Source: Chaetoderma sp. LZ-2023a
Lineage: Eukaryota > Mollusca > Caudofoveata > Chaetodermatida > Chaetodermatidae
Reading direction: 5' to 3'
DNA length: 64,000 nt
NCBI GenBank assembly: GCA_034401795.1
Contig: CM067363.1
Location: 28,328,930-28,392,929 of the forward strand
How positions within the stretch are numbered: the stretch's first letter is position 1; every line of letters starts with the position of its first letter. The position numbers and the translations under genes are program-made. Below, in pieces: positions 1-10,699 of the stretch. The notes under the pieces were generated by a model. It did no database searches, was not told the origin of the DNA, and worked only from the letters and a program-made list of their open reading frames with translations.

Positions 1-18
1 GTGTTATCTTTCTTCTCC

Positions 19-176
19 ACGAATTGCATTATTTACCATTTAATACAATTTCTGCATTCGGTTGAATATTTTGAAACTAATTTGACTCGGCGCTATTGCT
101 GCCAGTCTAATTAGTTTCAATATATTAAACATCTTACCGGTATAGTTTTCTGGAAATTGATAGATAGCAAGTGCGG
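19..176. mobile_element. MITE-A fragment (central palindrome and right part)
   Basis: This is a diverged piece of the MITE-A family. It shows the stretch before the palindrome (ACCATTTAATACAATTTC), one arm containing GAAACTAATTTGACT, a shortened return arm, and the following CTGGAAATTGATAG segment. The ends are missing, and the window edge may cut it. Confidence 0.7.
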
Positions 177-635
177 TGGGTGGGGTGTAGGGAAGCGCTT
201 TAAAATGTATCTTCGTTCCAAATAGGATATTGTAGATTGAGAGCGCTCTAAAAGAGCGTCGGTTGTTTGAAGCTTTCTTTCCATTTTTTCGAACATAAGG
301 CTTTGATATGTAAGTGTAGTTTAGTTAATGGATGACTCGTGTACACGGTTTGATGGGTGTTGGAATGAACACACCGCTAATAATAAGGCTGCTGTAAAAA
401 GATTTTCATTGCGAATATCAAATTACAGAACCAATTGTTGTATTCAAGCTGAACATTAGGCCGGATCAAGTTAATGTTTTGTTTTACAAAATTCCCACCC
501 AAAACACACGATCGGCCATGAGAAGAAAAATTAAAATAATGCACAATTTCAAGCTCAGAAGTTTTAATTTATTACATTATTAATCATGTTAATTGTCAAG
601 ATTGACCAAGAAAATCCAAAGTGTTTTCTCAGAGA
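177..635. other. Unassigned AT-rich spacer
   Basis: No gene, repeat with a second copy in the window, or RNA gene was recognised here. The sequence is AT-rich and closed by stops in all frames over short distances. Confidence 0.5.
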
Positions 636-765
636 GTGTCTATTTGCAGGCCAAGAGAATTATTCTTGAGAATTTACCACTGGAATGGTTGGGATCGTTA
701 ACGAGCCAGCCTTTCCATAGTAAATTTAATTTTCTCTTGCCTATTGCAAGGCCATTTTGAGCAGA
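636..765. mobile_element. MITE-B fragment
   Basis: It shows the MITE-B hallmarks: CTATTTGCAGGCCAAGAGAA, AATTTACCACTGGAATG, a decayed palindrome centre (GTTAACGAGCCAG) and a return arm ending in TTTTCTCTTGCC. It abuts a MITE-A fragment at about 766, so one element has disrupted the other or a deletion has joined them. Confidence 0.75.
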
Positions 766-1003
766 ATTGTATATCGTTACTATTTAATGAACATACTACT
801 GACAATTTTGAAACTACGTTGACTGGGCGCTGTTGCTGCCAGAGGCAGCAACAACACCCAGGCAAATTAGTTTCAAAATATTCAACAGCGGTATAGTTTT
901 CTGCTAATTGATAGTCAATGAGTTCATGGATCGAGTGAGTCCAACACGGGCGGGGCTTAGCTAAAGATGGGTCGGGCATAGCTAAAACTGGGTTCCTTCA
1001 TCG
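766..1003. mobile_element. MITE-A copy, CRE-bearing half lost
   Basis: The central palindrome is well kept (GGGCGCTGTTGCTGCC, a short AGA loop, GGCAGCAACA). The right part follows with CTGCTAATTGATAGTC and the GGGCGGGGC-like GC box. The end is of the AACTGGGTTCCTTCAT type, a variant of the second end subtype (GGATTCCTCCA). The half that normally carries TGACGTCA sites is absent. Confidence 0.8.
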
Positions 1004-1484
1004 GCTGATTGATTGATGATTTGTGGATGATAAACGCTCATAATAATGACTGCTACACGCTTTCAGATTTATCTTACGTCTGTGTAATGACCAATTTCAT
1101 TATTTCTATTTACTTTAAATTAATTTTCCAAATGTCAGAGGAAACGTAGAAGAAAGATGATAAATATTTAAAAATTAATTCGAGTAAAAAAACAAATATT
1201 AACATTTTTCAAGAACATCAGAAAACACATACAAATTTCACGAACACAAATTATCTTCAGATATACCGCTTCAAATCTTAACAACATTTCGATGAAGCAT
1301 TGAAAGGACCTTTTAGTTGCGTCTTACACCTAGAATATGTCACTCAGTCTTTACATTGATCTGTTGTTTTGTGAAATAAGATTATACAAAATACATTAAT
1401 GGCAAGTGGGTGCTTAATGCAATGTATTTATTATTGTAAATATCTTTTAATGTCATTTGGCGCCAGAATTAAATGTCCATTATG

Positions 1485-1485
<1 letters not shown>

Positions 1486-1534
<49 letters not shown>
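1486..1534. repeat. (AAT)n microsatellite
   Basis: About 16 uninterrupted AAT units. It is absent from the paralogous position near 15,300, so it expanded after the unit was duplicated. Confidence 0.95.
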
Positions 1535-1554
1535 GACTTCATGCAAGGGATGTT

Positions 1555-1790
1555 TTGTGGAACATATTATTTGCGTTATGTACGAATGGACGTGGGTGAT
1601 CTGGTTTTGATTGCGCCGTTTGTCTGTGCAATATCATCCTCTTTGCAACCATTACAATTTGCGAGAATGGCACTGTGCTGCTATCGACTTCCTTTGAATC
1701 ATTATGACATTTCACCTAGGAACTGTGCGATTGAATAGCACACATTCTTCTATTCGATGGTCTTCATTTTGCTTAGTCCCATAATACAGC
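1555..1790 (+). repeat. Conserved sub-block of the tandem unit
   Basis: It aligns to 15,325-15,545. Shared stretches include TATTATTTGC, CTGGTTTTGAT/CTGGTTTTAAT and the ATTCGATG/GTTCGATGCT region. One plus-strand frame reads CG-YYL-YV-M, LVL and SSL--L-FA in both copies, which might be a relic of coding sequence. There are no splice signals that convince, so it is listed only as a repeat. Confidence 0.5.
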
Positions 1791-1816
1791 ATACATCTAA
1801 GGAGCATGACATCATT

Positions 1817-2154
1817 GTAACTTTCCAGTTTTAGATATGCCACACCCATCTCTAATTAAGCTCCATCCATGCTTCGACTGTGTTGTGGCCGATCAATCCA
1901 TATGCCAGCAACAGCACCCAATCAAATCAGTTTCAAAATATTCATTAGCATTTTTATTAAATGGTAACGGCATACAATTTTTACAACATGTTGGACAATT
2001 AAGAATTTAAGACGGACTAAATCGAGTCATTCATCATGTACTTAACAAGATCAGAAATATTTGCATTAATTAACTATGACGTCATCCTATACGTCACATA
2101 GTTGATTTTGACGTCATATGACGTCAGATAATGGATGGATAAACTAGAAATGTC
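1817..2154 (-). mobile_element. MITE-A, one palindrome arm deleted
   Basis: The near end reads AACTTTCCAGTTTTAG and the far end GGATAAACTAGAAATG. One palindrome arm is missing, and sequence resumes at CAGCAACAGCACCC. Three perfect TGACGTCA sites lie at 2,077, 2,109 and 2,119. Confidence 0.85.
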
Positions 2155-3469
2155 AAGTGTCCATAATTTTCTATACGTATATAGACAGCATCCTGCTCTA
2201 TGTTTTATATATCATTTTACTGAATCTGATAGGCACGTTATGTCACAATCGCTCAGTAGTTAGGGCACATAACTTTCAGATCAACGCGAGAAAATGGAGT
2301 CATTGATACAATTAAAACTATGCCATATTAATGATTTGAAAGATGGGTGATATAATTTGCTTATCAAATACCGGCGTATCCCTGTCGAAGTATTTCAGAT
2401 ATACAGGGAGAGCTACTAACAAAATGAAGAATGAATTTCAAGATATTCCACGACAGTTTCTAGGCAAAGGAATGCTAATCTCATCTCAGCTGTTGCATTG
2501 CACCGATTGATTATGGTTTGTAGATTCCATACCATTCATATCCTGTCCATTCTCTTATCTGTATCACAATTATCTGCTTTGTAATATCGTTTAAATGACA
2601 ACAATAACTTCCAATGAAATCAGTTTCAAAATATTCAACAGCTTACTTGTATGATTACTTGTATACCACATTGCCAAACTATAGCTTTACACGCACCTCT
2701 ATGTCTGAGCGTATAAACCGAGGCAGCTGCAGACAGGCTAATTTTTGTTTTTGATTGGTTGAAAGCCATCATCAACATTTAGCTTCTAAAGCCTGAATAT
2801 ATTTCGTTGTCGGCATGAAAAAACCCTCAAATGTCAGGGATGTATTATGGGTGGCAAATTCTATCGCATGAATGGTTAGTATAAGATAAGGTAAGACTTC
2901 CTTTACAGTCTTACACTCTGCGCGCGCATATGAACTTAAAGTGAGACGTGAAAAGACTAGGGTTGGCAATTTTCCGGGAAACACTAGTATTTCCGAGGGC
3001 AGTGGGAAATAATGAGAAATACTAGGCGATACCCGGGAAATATTACCAAATACTCAGACATCAGGTGACAATTTTATATAGCTAACCGCACTGGCAGTGT
3101 ATCATGCTTAAGAAAAACTGTCAGGAATTAATCAATATTATTTAGATGTATAGTATAGCATGAAATGGGTTAAGCTGTATTAAAAGTGTCTGATGGTAAC
3201 AAATAAATTAAAACATGCAACATATGCATACGTTGCAAACCTGTACATAAGTATGAGTCTTCTAACTGCTAAAGCTACACTACATCCTGACAAAACTGAT
3301 GATCAACCAAAATACAATTTGAGGTCTGAGTAGGCATTACCCGATATATCATGGTAAATCACCTGTTTATGTCAGTAGACCCAAATACCTATCCAATAAT
3401 AGAATTAAGTACCCCAGTCCTTGACTACTGTCACAACATGCTATGTAAACTTACCCCTGGTGTCTACTT
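2155..3469. other. Tandem-unit spacer, mostly unassigned
   Basis: Positions 2,180-2,400 match 17,420-17,630 and 32,095-32,345 (landmark ATAGACAGCATGCTG). A small MITE-A remnant (AATCAGTTTCAAAATATTCA) lies at 2,605-2,650. The remaining 800 bp has no second copy that was found and no recognisable gene. Confidence 0.5.
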
Positions 3470-3660
3470 GCTTAGCACATTAGCAGCCAAGTCTGCCAAA
3501 ATGGCTTCAACAGGCATCTTGATAACTGCCCATCCACAGCCCAACAGAAGACTAGTTTTGAAAATGTACCACTGGGATAACAGGCTCACTTATCGAGCCA
3601 GTCATTCCAGTGGTATGATTCTATGAGAATATTAAAATTTCCTTGAAGAAATTTGAGAGG
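3470..3660. mobile_element. MITE-B, decayed
   Basis: It contains GCCAAAATGGC, CAACAGAAGACTAGTTTTG, then ACCACTGG and the palindrome arm GAGCCAGTCATTCCAGTGGT. A 91-codon open frame crosses it, but this is read from transposon sequence and is not taken as a gene. Confidence 0.7.
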
Positions 3661-3999
3661 TAAGGGTTAAATAACTAATGCTAGTGATTCATTCTCTAGG
3701 ATTCCATTATCGCCAAGTGGGCTCTCTGAAGACCAAACACTTTTCTTTCTCAGGTCGTAGAAATTAAAGAATTGTAATTGCTATTTAAACATAAATTCTA
3801 CAGAATATGTTGAACATAGTTTAAAAGTTATTGTTTTCTATAAGTCACATTGTAGCATGTAATGGTATGAATCTTGCATAACATTGGCCTATAATCGTTT
3901 ATAATAGAATGAAATGTGTTGTCATCTCAGTTATATAATCCCCAATTATACACCTTCCTGCCTTTCCATTGTGGGAGAATATTAATACGTGTATATAAG

Positions 4000-5000
4000 C
4001 TGAGTACTGGAGACAGTCTAGCAGAATTGAGAAACTGGAATCAATAATTGTCGGTAAACTAGTCATCAGATGACATTGGCGTTTAACTTGATATTATGCC
4101 ATTTGCCATACATGTGTTCTGTCTACTCGTACCTCACATGATAGCGATATATCGATAGGTGAACACATGACAAGATATATATTGTTTGACAGATCATTTT
4201 TTCGTCTGGTCATATATACCTGTTCCATAGTATAATGGGTAAGATGAGAAACGCGATGAAATTTGACAAACAAGTAAAGTATGCGTTAATGATAAGATAG
4301 CAAAGACATGTCAACAACCGGTGTGCACCAGTCCATATCGATTTAAGGCCAGACTAAGCCATTTAAACGCTGATAGATCTAATAAATAATAAAGAACATT
4401 GGATAAGCTTGGTACCTTTTCTTTAATCATGTATGATGAAGTCACAGAGGCATAAATATATCCAATTAGTAAGATAATGTATGGTCTCCTGAGACAAGGC
4501 GACCTGTTCTGTAAGAGCTATCTGACAGGTAATCACGCGAGTTGCAATAAGGTGGTAATTATTTCAAGTGCATGCTGATCGTAACTGCATAACTGTATGT
4601 GGCTACAATGATGGCAATGTCTAGATTAGGGTCACTTTCAGGACGACACTAGATACTAATAACAAATGAGCGCACATTACTTAGGACTTGGCTCGGGTGA
4701 GGCCACTGTTACTTTATTCTGATTCTAATAAGACAATAGTGGTTTTAATCACTAACGTTATTATTTATCTTCTGCCTATTGCAGGTTTGGTCCAACAACT
4801 GATGTTTTATTGGATATGGGCTGACATTTAATTGATCCTTTCAACACCATTTTCACAGGTATTCAGTTTGTAAGGCATCGATTCACACTTCAACATGTTG
4901 ATGCTAATTTCAAAAGAAAAATAGCCATAGGCTCTGAACTTCTCATACGGAACTAGACTTGTGGCTGGTGTTGTCTGTATGTCAGTAGATTATCTCCTTT
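4000..5000 (+). repeat. Tandem-unit central block, copy 1
   Basis: Homologous to 18,950-19,640, 33,590-34,580, 39,110-40,080, 41,740-42,440 and 48,040-48,550. Landmarks are GGTAAGATGAGAA, ATCAGATGACATTGGCGTTT and GCGACCTGTTCTG. The 32-bp minisatellite that follows in the other copies is reduced here to a few fragments such as TCAGTAGATTAT near 4,983. Confidence 0.75.
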
Positions 5001-5899
5001 ATGTGTACCAGTAATATGGCTCACAACAAATGTTTTGACTCACAATTTGAAAGAAAGACATTTTGTATTTCAACATCTACCTGTATGGATGTGCATTTAT
5101 GTTTGGACACCAGTATATCTTATACAGTATCTTCTAATCTGATCGTTAAACTTGTGTGATTAAGCGGAGTTTATTTCTGCTAAAATCGAAAGTCTAACAT
5201 TGATGGCATAAAGGGCTGTCTTGACACTAAGAAAGGACCGTGACACAAAGATCAACCTTCTTCTTTGCGATAAAAATCATTGGCATAGTCGCAGTTCGAA
5301 CATTGTCTTTACGGGGATGACCTTGGGTGTCATGGAATAACTAATATGTCCACTGATTTGTTCAGACCAGCAGATCTTCGTGTCTGGCAAAAAAACCCTC
5401 GGGTAACTTTGAAATTAAGGGTAACTTTGACATTATAGCGTTAGACCCAAAATCAGCAGCCATTTCGGGACCCGAGGGTAACGTCCAACCCACGTAGTGG
5501 TGATCCTATTAAAACTGTATGCGCAGTAGTGGTTGAAATATCAATAATGCAAATTCCTATGTCAGTCTTGGGTCATCTCGTACACCATTGAATCCAATTT
5601 AAAATTACTACCAAATCATGGCAATAGAGGACCTAAAGAGTGTACAATGATGGGACCAAACAACACATTAGCAGCTATAATGAAACATAAAGTTTATTTT
5701 CAATCCAAATTAAGACAATTCTGTGATTTTTCATAAATGTTCAAATATTCATATGCCATACGTTCATATTGGTCTCTTTGAAATGAACATTCGAATATTC
5801 GAATTTTTAGACAGAACACTACTTTATCCCAGACCAAGCAGTAATCTCCATTCCTAACATGATATATCAGGAATTTTGCTGATGTAATATGAATAGCTA
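5001..5899. other. Unassigned spacer within tandem unit
   Basis: No clear counterpart was found in the other copies. It contains a short local repeat of GGGTAACTTTGA near 5,400-5,430. No gene or RNA is recognised. Confidence 0.4.
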
Positions 5900-6900
5900 A
5901 TATTGGCACGAAGAATCCATCTCTTCATTATGTAACTTTACATGAAAATGAAATATGTGCAATAAAACGCTCTGAGTAGAACAACATGATTATGTGGCCA
6001 ATGAGTGTTTTTAAAAATAATAGACTCTGCTTGTAATAAACCTTTGACTTTGCCATAGCTAACATTAAACACGCCCCAGTGCAAATTCTAGTCTATATGT
6101 CTCTCTTCTCATATAGTAGAAAAGCAGATGCTGCTGTTATTGTGTAGGTCGGTTCTGGTACAATCATAAATAAGGATAGAAACTTGCTCATGTGAACACA
6201 AATTAGTAACACAAATCCCGAAAAAAGTAATTTGGCGCATAAAAAGCCCTAATTATAATTTAGGATATTGCTCCCAGACGTTGGAATATTAGCCTTACTC
6301 CGATGAAAAAACTGAAAGCAGCAATTTGGCCATCTGATTGTGATATCATATGAAGTGATGTCATCCGAAGTGACGCCAGTTGAAGTTACGTCATTGGATA
6401 ATGAAACGTATGCCTGATTGACAGATCGTACTTGGCAGAACTTTCACAACCATATACACACTTACTGTCTATTAATAAGTATAGATCTAGTATATGCAGG
6501 TGTAGATGGACTCATCTAATAAGCACCACTAGGTTACCAAAATTTTATGTAATCCATCAGCCTCCTACAGGCTGGTGTTGTGCATCCGCGAAGAAAGTAC
6601 AGCACGACCGGCAATAAACAAAGCGGTAGAAAATACCTCTATCCCACACAAATCCTGATTTTATGTACCAATATTATATAATTGCCATTTAACGAGACAA
6701 ATGTTCATGAATGTGAATCAGCAATTTCCATTATGTATCCAGGGTCTCAATAAAACACAGATTTTAGTCATTAATCAGCCCATGATGCACGCGCCAAGGC
6801 ATTTTTGGTTATGCCATATATAGACTAATAGTGACTAGGAATTACTTTGAAAATGATGTGACATAAAGTCGTTGCTGTCTCAAACAGATATTTTCTCAAA
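5900..6900 (+). repeat. Tandem-unit blocks e and f, copy 1
   Basis: Block e (TCTTCATTATGTAACTTTAC, GTGCAATAAAACGCTCTG) recurs at 20,850, 40,750 and 48,790. Block f (GCAATTTGGCCATCTGA, CAATATTATATAATTGCCA, TATGTATCCAGGGTCTCAAT) recurs at 21,570-22,210 and 49,780-50,160. There is no uninterrupted coding frame. Confidence 0.75.
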
Positions 6901-6914
6901 ATATTAATAAGCTC

Positions 6915-7131
6915 ACTTTAATGCCTAAATTTGGTCAAGAAAATATTTCCTTATTAAATGTCCATTTGCAGGCCAAGAGAAGAATAATTTTGAAGATTTG
7001 TGGCTGAAATGACTTGCCCAGTTACCGAGCCATTCCAGTCGTAGGTTTTCAAAGAGAGGCTTCTCTTGGCCTGTAAATGGACATTCCTGGAGATCCCTAC
7101 AGAGGCCTTGTTTTGGCCGGCTTCGTCGACA
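6915..7131. mobile_element. MITE-B, diverged palindrome
   Basis: Both flanking arms are present: CCATTTGCAGGCCAAGAGAA and CTTCTCTTGGCCTGTAAATG. The centre is AGTTACCGAGCC with several mismatches. The GGCCGGCTTCGTCG tail is typical of this subtype. Copy 2 of the tandem unit lacks it at this point, so it inserted after duplication. Confidence 0.85.
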
Positions 7132-7139
7132 TAGTGTTA

Positions 7140-7946
7140 AATGAATGGCAGATACGGTATCTAGCAATCAGTCAATAACAAGGTATACGACTTAAATCGA
7201 AGCAAAATGTCGCTGATTGCCATATAACTCGCCATTGCCAATCTCTTACACAATAAATGTAACCATTTGCAACTGCATAAATAGATACTGCCATGATAAA
7301 CAGACATCAAGTACTCACTAGCTCGCTTGTCGTATTTGTGCCAGCTGGATTGAATCATTAAAAATAAATTGGAGTTACCAATGGACACAGTGATTTCCTT
7401 TAAAGGAAGCGGCATCGGTTTGATGTTACCCATGCCACTGCTATAAATGGAATAGAGATTATGCTTAGTGCTACATTAAACACCACGTTTTATGTTGCCA
7501 GAATATATTAAGGATTCTACCAGACACCGTGTCTAGAAACATGTACCAGTATGTATGTGAGCGCATTAAGGTGGACCCACAGTTATGTAGTCACCATGAT
7601 TTATCAATTTCAAAAGTTAGTCAGCAGATATTAGTTTGCCATGACATATGTTAGCAAATATTGCAACTGCACAAAAGAATAATTTATTATGAGCCATTTT
7701 AGCCAGGAGGATGCCCAATTCATGTTCAATTATCGGAGGAAAAATTATGAGTGTAAAACCAAATTCTATGAATTCTAGCATGCTTGTGCTTCAAGGCGAG
7801 TTAATCCATTACAGTTTACTGGGAATCAGATATGAAGATGTTAATCAGTGTCTGTGGCATCCTATTTTGTACACATACACAATGGCATGCATAATGAATA
7901 AGTGATTCGTGCTTCAAATCGGAGTGACTGTGAAGTTTACATGATA
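7140..7946 (+). repeat. Tandem-unit block g, copy 1 (uninterrupted)
   Basis: This is the cleanest version of block g. It supplies the empty site for MITE-A at 24,463: the AATT at 7,771-7,774 is intact here. Homologous sequence lies at 22,210-25,090 (broken by four MITEs), 37,290-38,098, and in part at 35,280, 41,310, 54,060 and 54,780. Confidence 0.75.
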
Positions 7947-8291
7947 ATTCACCTTTCCAGAGTATCCATCCATCATCTGACCTCGTATGACGTCATAATC
8001 ACCTCAGCGCGTGTATGATGACGTCACAATCAGTACGTCACAAAGCATTCCATATAGACCATCATCAAATCTCAAATAGTCCGACACGTTGTATGAATTG
8101 TATGCCTTTGTAATTCTTCAGCAACAGCACCCAGTCAAATTAGTTTCAAAATATTCAACATCTTACCTGAGTAGCTTTTTGGAAATTGATAGTCAGGGTG
8201 TTCAGAAATCGATCGATCCCAAAACGAGCGAGGTCTGAGTGGAGCTTAGCTAGAGATGGGCGGGGCAAAGCTAAAACAGGAATGGTCCATT
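7947..8291 (+). mobile_element. MITE-A, one palindrome arm deleted
   Basis: It starts with ACCTTTCCAG and ends with GGAATGGTCCAT. The CRE-bearing half comes first (TGACGTCA near 7,989 and 8,020). The left palindrome arm is lost, resuming at CAGCAACAGCACCC. The right part has GATCGATCGATCCC and a GC box (GGGCGGGGC). Confidence 0.9.
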
Positions 8292-8517
8292 GTCACATCA
8301 GTCTTTAACACTTTCACGTCAGATGCCCCAGTCCACATAATCAGAGTTTGCCAACAATAATACGTGCATGATTTGAATATTTCAAAAGGAATATCACATT
8401 TAGTTTCTATTTGGATTAGTCTTGAAAGAACATGGACTAAATTATTGTCTTCAAGTCGTTTAACGTGTCGAATTAGGAATCAAGAGCTATGGAACAACAT
8501 ACTTGGACTATGTATTT

Positions 8518-8842
8518 AATGGACCTTTTCCAAGTTTAGCCACCCATCATCTTACGTCATAATCAACTATGTGACGTGTAGAATTAGTGATTCTATATAG
8601 TCCATCTTTAGCACTTAATAGTCCTACATGTTTATTGAATTGTATGTTTTTGCCATTTAATAAACATTCGTTTGAATACTTTGAAACTAATTTGACTGGG
8701 AAATATTCAACAGCTTACCTGTATAGTTTTCTGGAAATTGATAGTTAGGGCGTTCAGGGATCAATCGATCCCAACACGAGAGGAGCGTGGGTGGTGCTTA
8801 ACTATGGATGGGCGGGGCATAGATCAAACTGGAAAGGGCCAT
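8518..8842 (+). mobile_element. MITE-A, palindrome centre deleted
   Basis: Flanked as AA|TGGACC...GGGCCA|TT. The left arm reads GAAACTAATTTGACTGGG and then jumps directly to AAATATTCAACAGC, so the centre and most of the right arm are gone. The rest, including the GC box, is intact. Confidence 0.9.
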
Positions 8843-8944
8843 TAGGATGCTAGTTTTCACACGTTCATGTCTGATGCCCCATAATCACAATTTCAAAACA
8901 ATACCGTGGGTAAGATGTTTAATATTGTAAGAGAAATGGGTCTC

Positions 8945-8997
8945 CATGTATAGTTTTCTGGAAATTGATCGTCAAGAGGTTGTGGGATCGATCGGAT
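8945..8997 (+). mobile_element. MITE-A fragment
   Basis: A short piece of the right part, TATAGTTTTCTGGAAATTGA then GGATCGATCG, without ends. Confidence 0.6.
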
Positions 8998-9240
8998 TGG
9001 GTAAATGACCAAATAAGATAATATCAGAATAAGTGATGTGATATTTTATGCAAAGATTGTGTTCTATGAAGAACCAACCTTTAAAGGTACATATTCACAC
9101 CAGAATGCCTGAAAATAAAAATGTTAAAATTCTACTTTTCGAGGCTTAAACCGCGTGTCTAGATGTAGTGAGACGAAAAAAATCTTAGCATATGATGATT
9201 TCATTACACATAAATTAATATACTTTTTTTCGTTGTGAAT

Positions 9241-10279
9241 TTGAATTAGGGACTCGTGTCTCTAATTCGATTCCACAACATAAAAATTTATATTAATTTA
9301 TGCCTAATGATATCATTATATTTTAAGATTTATTACGCTGCACTACACGTGGCCTCACAATTTATGTGTGCGTCCTGGAATCGATTAGTAACTTTGAACC
9401 ATGAATTACTAAACTCGAATTGTCAAAGTAACTATACTTGTAAGAATTTAAAGATTTGAAAACTAATTTGACTTGGGGCTGTTGCTGCCTATAGCAGCAG
9501 CAGATTCCACTAAAATATTTTCAAAATATTCGCCGGAATGTGTATTAAATTAGAGATAATTGTAACTTTACAAAAGACATACATTTCAGACACCTTCTGT
9601 TGGCGTTTTGCGTTTATGACGGCAAATTATTGAGTGACTGATCGGACCGCTCCGTTGTATTAATCCGTTGATATTGGAGGTACCAAATATCAATTTGACA
9701 AGCGTATAGGTAAGTTGTTGAATACAGGAAACTAATTTGAAAGGAGCTCATTCAAACTAGTTTCAAAATATTTAACAATCTGCAATCTTCGGTCCTTCGT
9801 TGTGAGATGAGTAACTGTCTCGCGGCTGCAAGCTACCAGACAATAATTTCAATGCGCAATAACTCTCAACATCCTGAATATTTTGAAGACAATTTGACTG
9901 AAAGTTGTTGGTGGCTTAGCCACCAACAACATTCAGTCAAATTGTCATCAAAATATTTAGCAGGTTCAGCGATAGAACCCTTGGATTATGTCGTCTGCAA
10001 AGATTCAACAGTCAGACGGTTAAAGAATTGCAACCGAAATGGAGTGATTGTTCCAGCAGCCTCAGCTTTACGACAACAATGGCTATTAATATATAACCTC
10101 ATTTATGCATCGTTAAACGTGCTGGCACATTGCATGTGACATTTTTGTCATGTATAGCACAAGGGACACTGTAAACATTCGCAAATGTATTATTGACTGC
10201 TCAAACGAAATCTAACATAATCCTGTATTGTAAACGGTTACAGAATTGCGCAATAGCAATCATGAAATGGATATGCATC
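9241..10279. repeat. Inter-unit spacer with three MITE-A-type hairpins
   Basis: Hairpin relics lie at 9,455-9,535 (GGGCTGTTGCTGCC arm), 9,715-9,780 (ACTAATTTGAAAGG / CAAACTAGTTTC) and 9,874-9,959. The last is nearly perfect but carries a different core (GTTGTTGGTGGC / GCCACCAACAAC), changed on both arms. A 110-codon frame across 9,807-10,139 reads through the hairpin and is not considered a gene. Confidence 0.65.
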
Positions 10280-10281
10280 TA

Positions 10282-10678
10282 ACCCCTCTTGTGTCAACTT
10301 AACCGTCTAATGGTCAAACTGACTAGAAAACAACTTTGCAGTAGTCATCAGACATAGCTATTTGAAAGGCCTAGAGAAGAGTATTTTTTAATATTTACCA
10401 CCAGAATGACTGGCTCGGTAACCGAGCCAGTCATTCTAGTGGTAAATATTAAAAAATACCCTTCTCTCATCCTGCAGATAGACACTGGCTAAGTAAAAAC
10501 ATTTTTCTTTACCATTATCCCTTTGATGGCCAAGCCTGCGGAAAAATTCAGTGGTAAATTTACAAAAAATAGTCTTCTAAAATTAAAATATCTTGAAATA
10601 TATTGACCATCAAACTGTTTAATTGATATATCAAGTAATATTTTGAGCGCTTTGATGCACTGTTGACACAAGAGGAGT
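10282..10678 (+). mobile_element. MITE-B, complete reference copy
   Basis: A whole element about 397 bp long flanked by TA (10,280-10,281 and 10,679-10,680). Terminal inverted repeats are ACCCCTCTTGTGTCAAC and GTTGACACAAGAGGAGT. A near-perfect palindrome at about 10,366-10,463 has no loop (centre GGCTCGGTAACCGAGCC). A second, asymmetric half carries CTTTACCATTATCCCTTTGA and TTAATTGATATATCAAG. The TA target fits a Tc1/mariner-like or other TA-targeting transposase. No coding capacity. Confidence 0.92.
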
Positions 10679-10699
10679 TAGCAAACCCGTGGAACTACA

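Larger units (their letters stand above)
985..9240 (+). repeat. Large tandem unit, copy 1
   Basis: This is an ancient duplicated block, readable as paralogous to 10,690-25,540 and 28,330-38,700. Matching landmarks in order are: 985-1,390 with 31,690-32,045; 1,555-1,790 with 15,325-15,545; 2,180-2,400 with 17,420-17,630 and 32,095-32,345; 4,000-4,790 with 18,950-19,640 and 33,590-34,580; 5,900-6,190 with 20,850-21,060; 6,250-6,900 with 21,570-22,210; 7,140-7,950 with 22,210-25,090; 8,843-9,240 with 25,100-25,540. The offset to copy 2 is about 15 kb. The copies differ by many substitutions, indels and lineage-specific MITEs, so the duplication is old. No conserved coding frame was identified inside. 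Confidence 0.75.

Noticed and set aside
985-9240. Large unit as one giant transposon with fixed ends
   Set aside because: No terminal repeats or constant boundaries were found, and the copies are arranged head to tail; kept as tandem duplication.
9807-10139. 110-codon plus-strand frame
   Set aside because: It crosses a MITE-A-type hairpin; no motif and no support.
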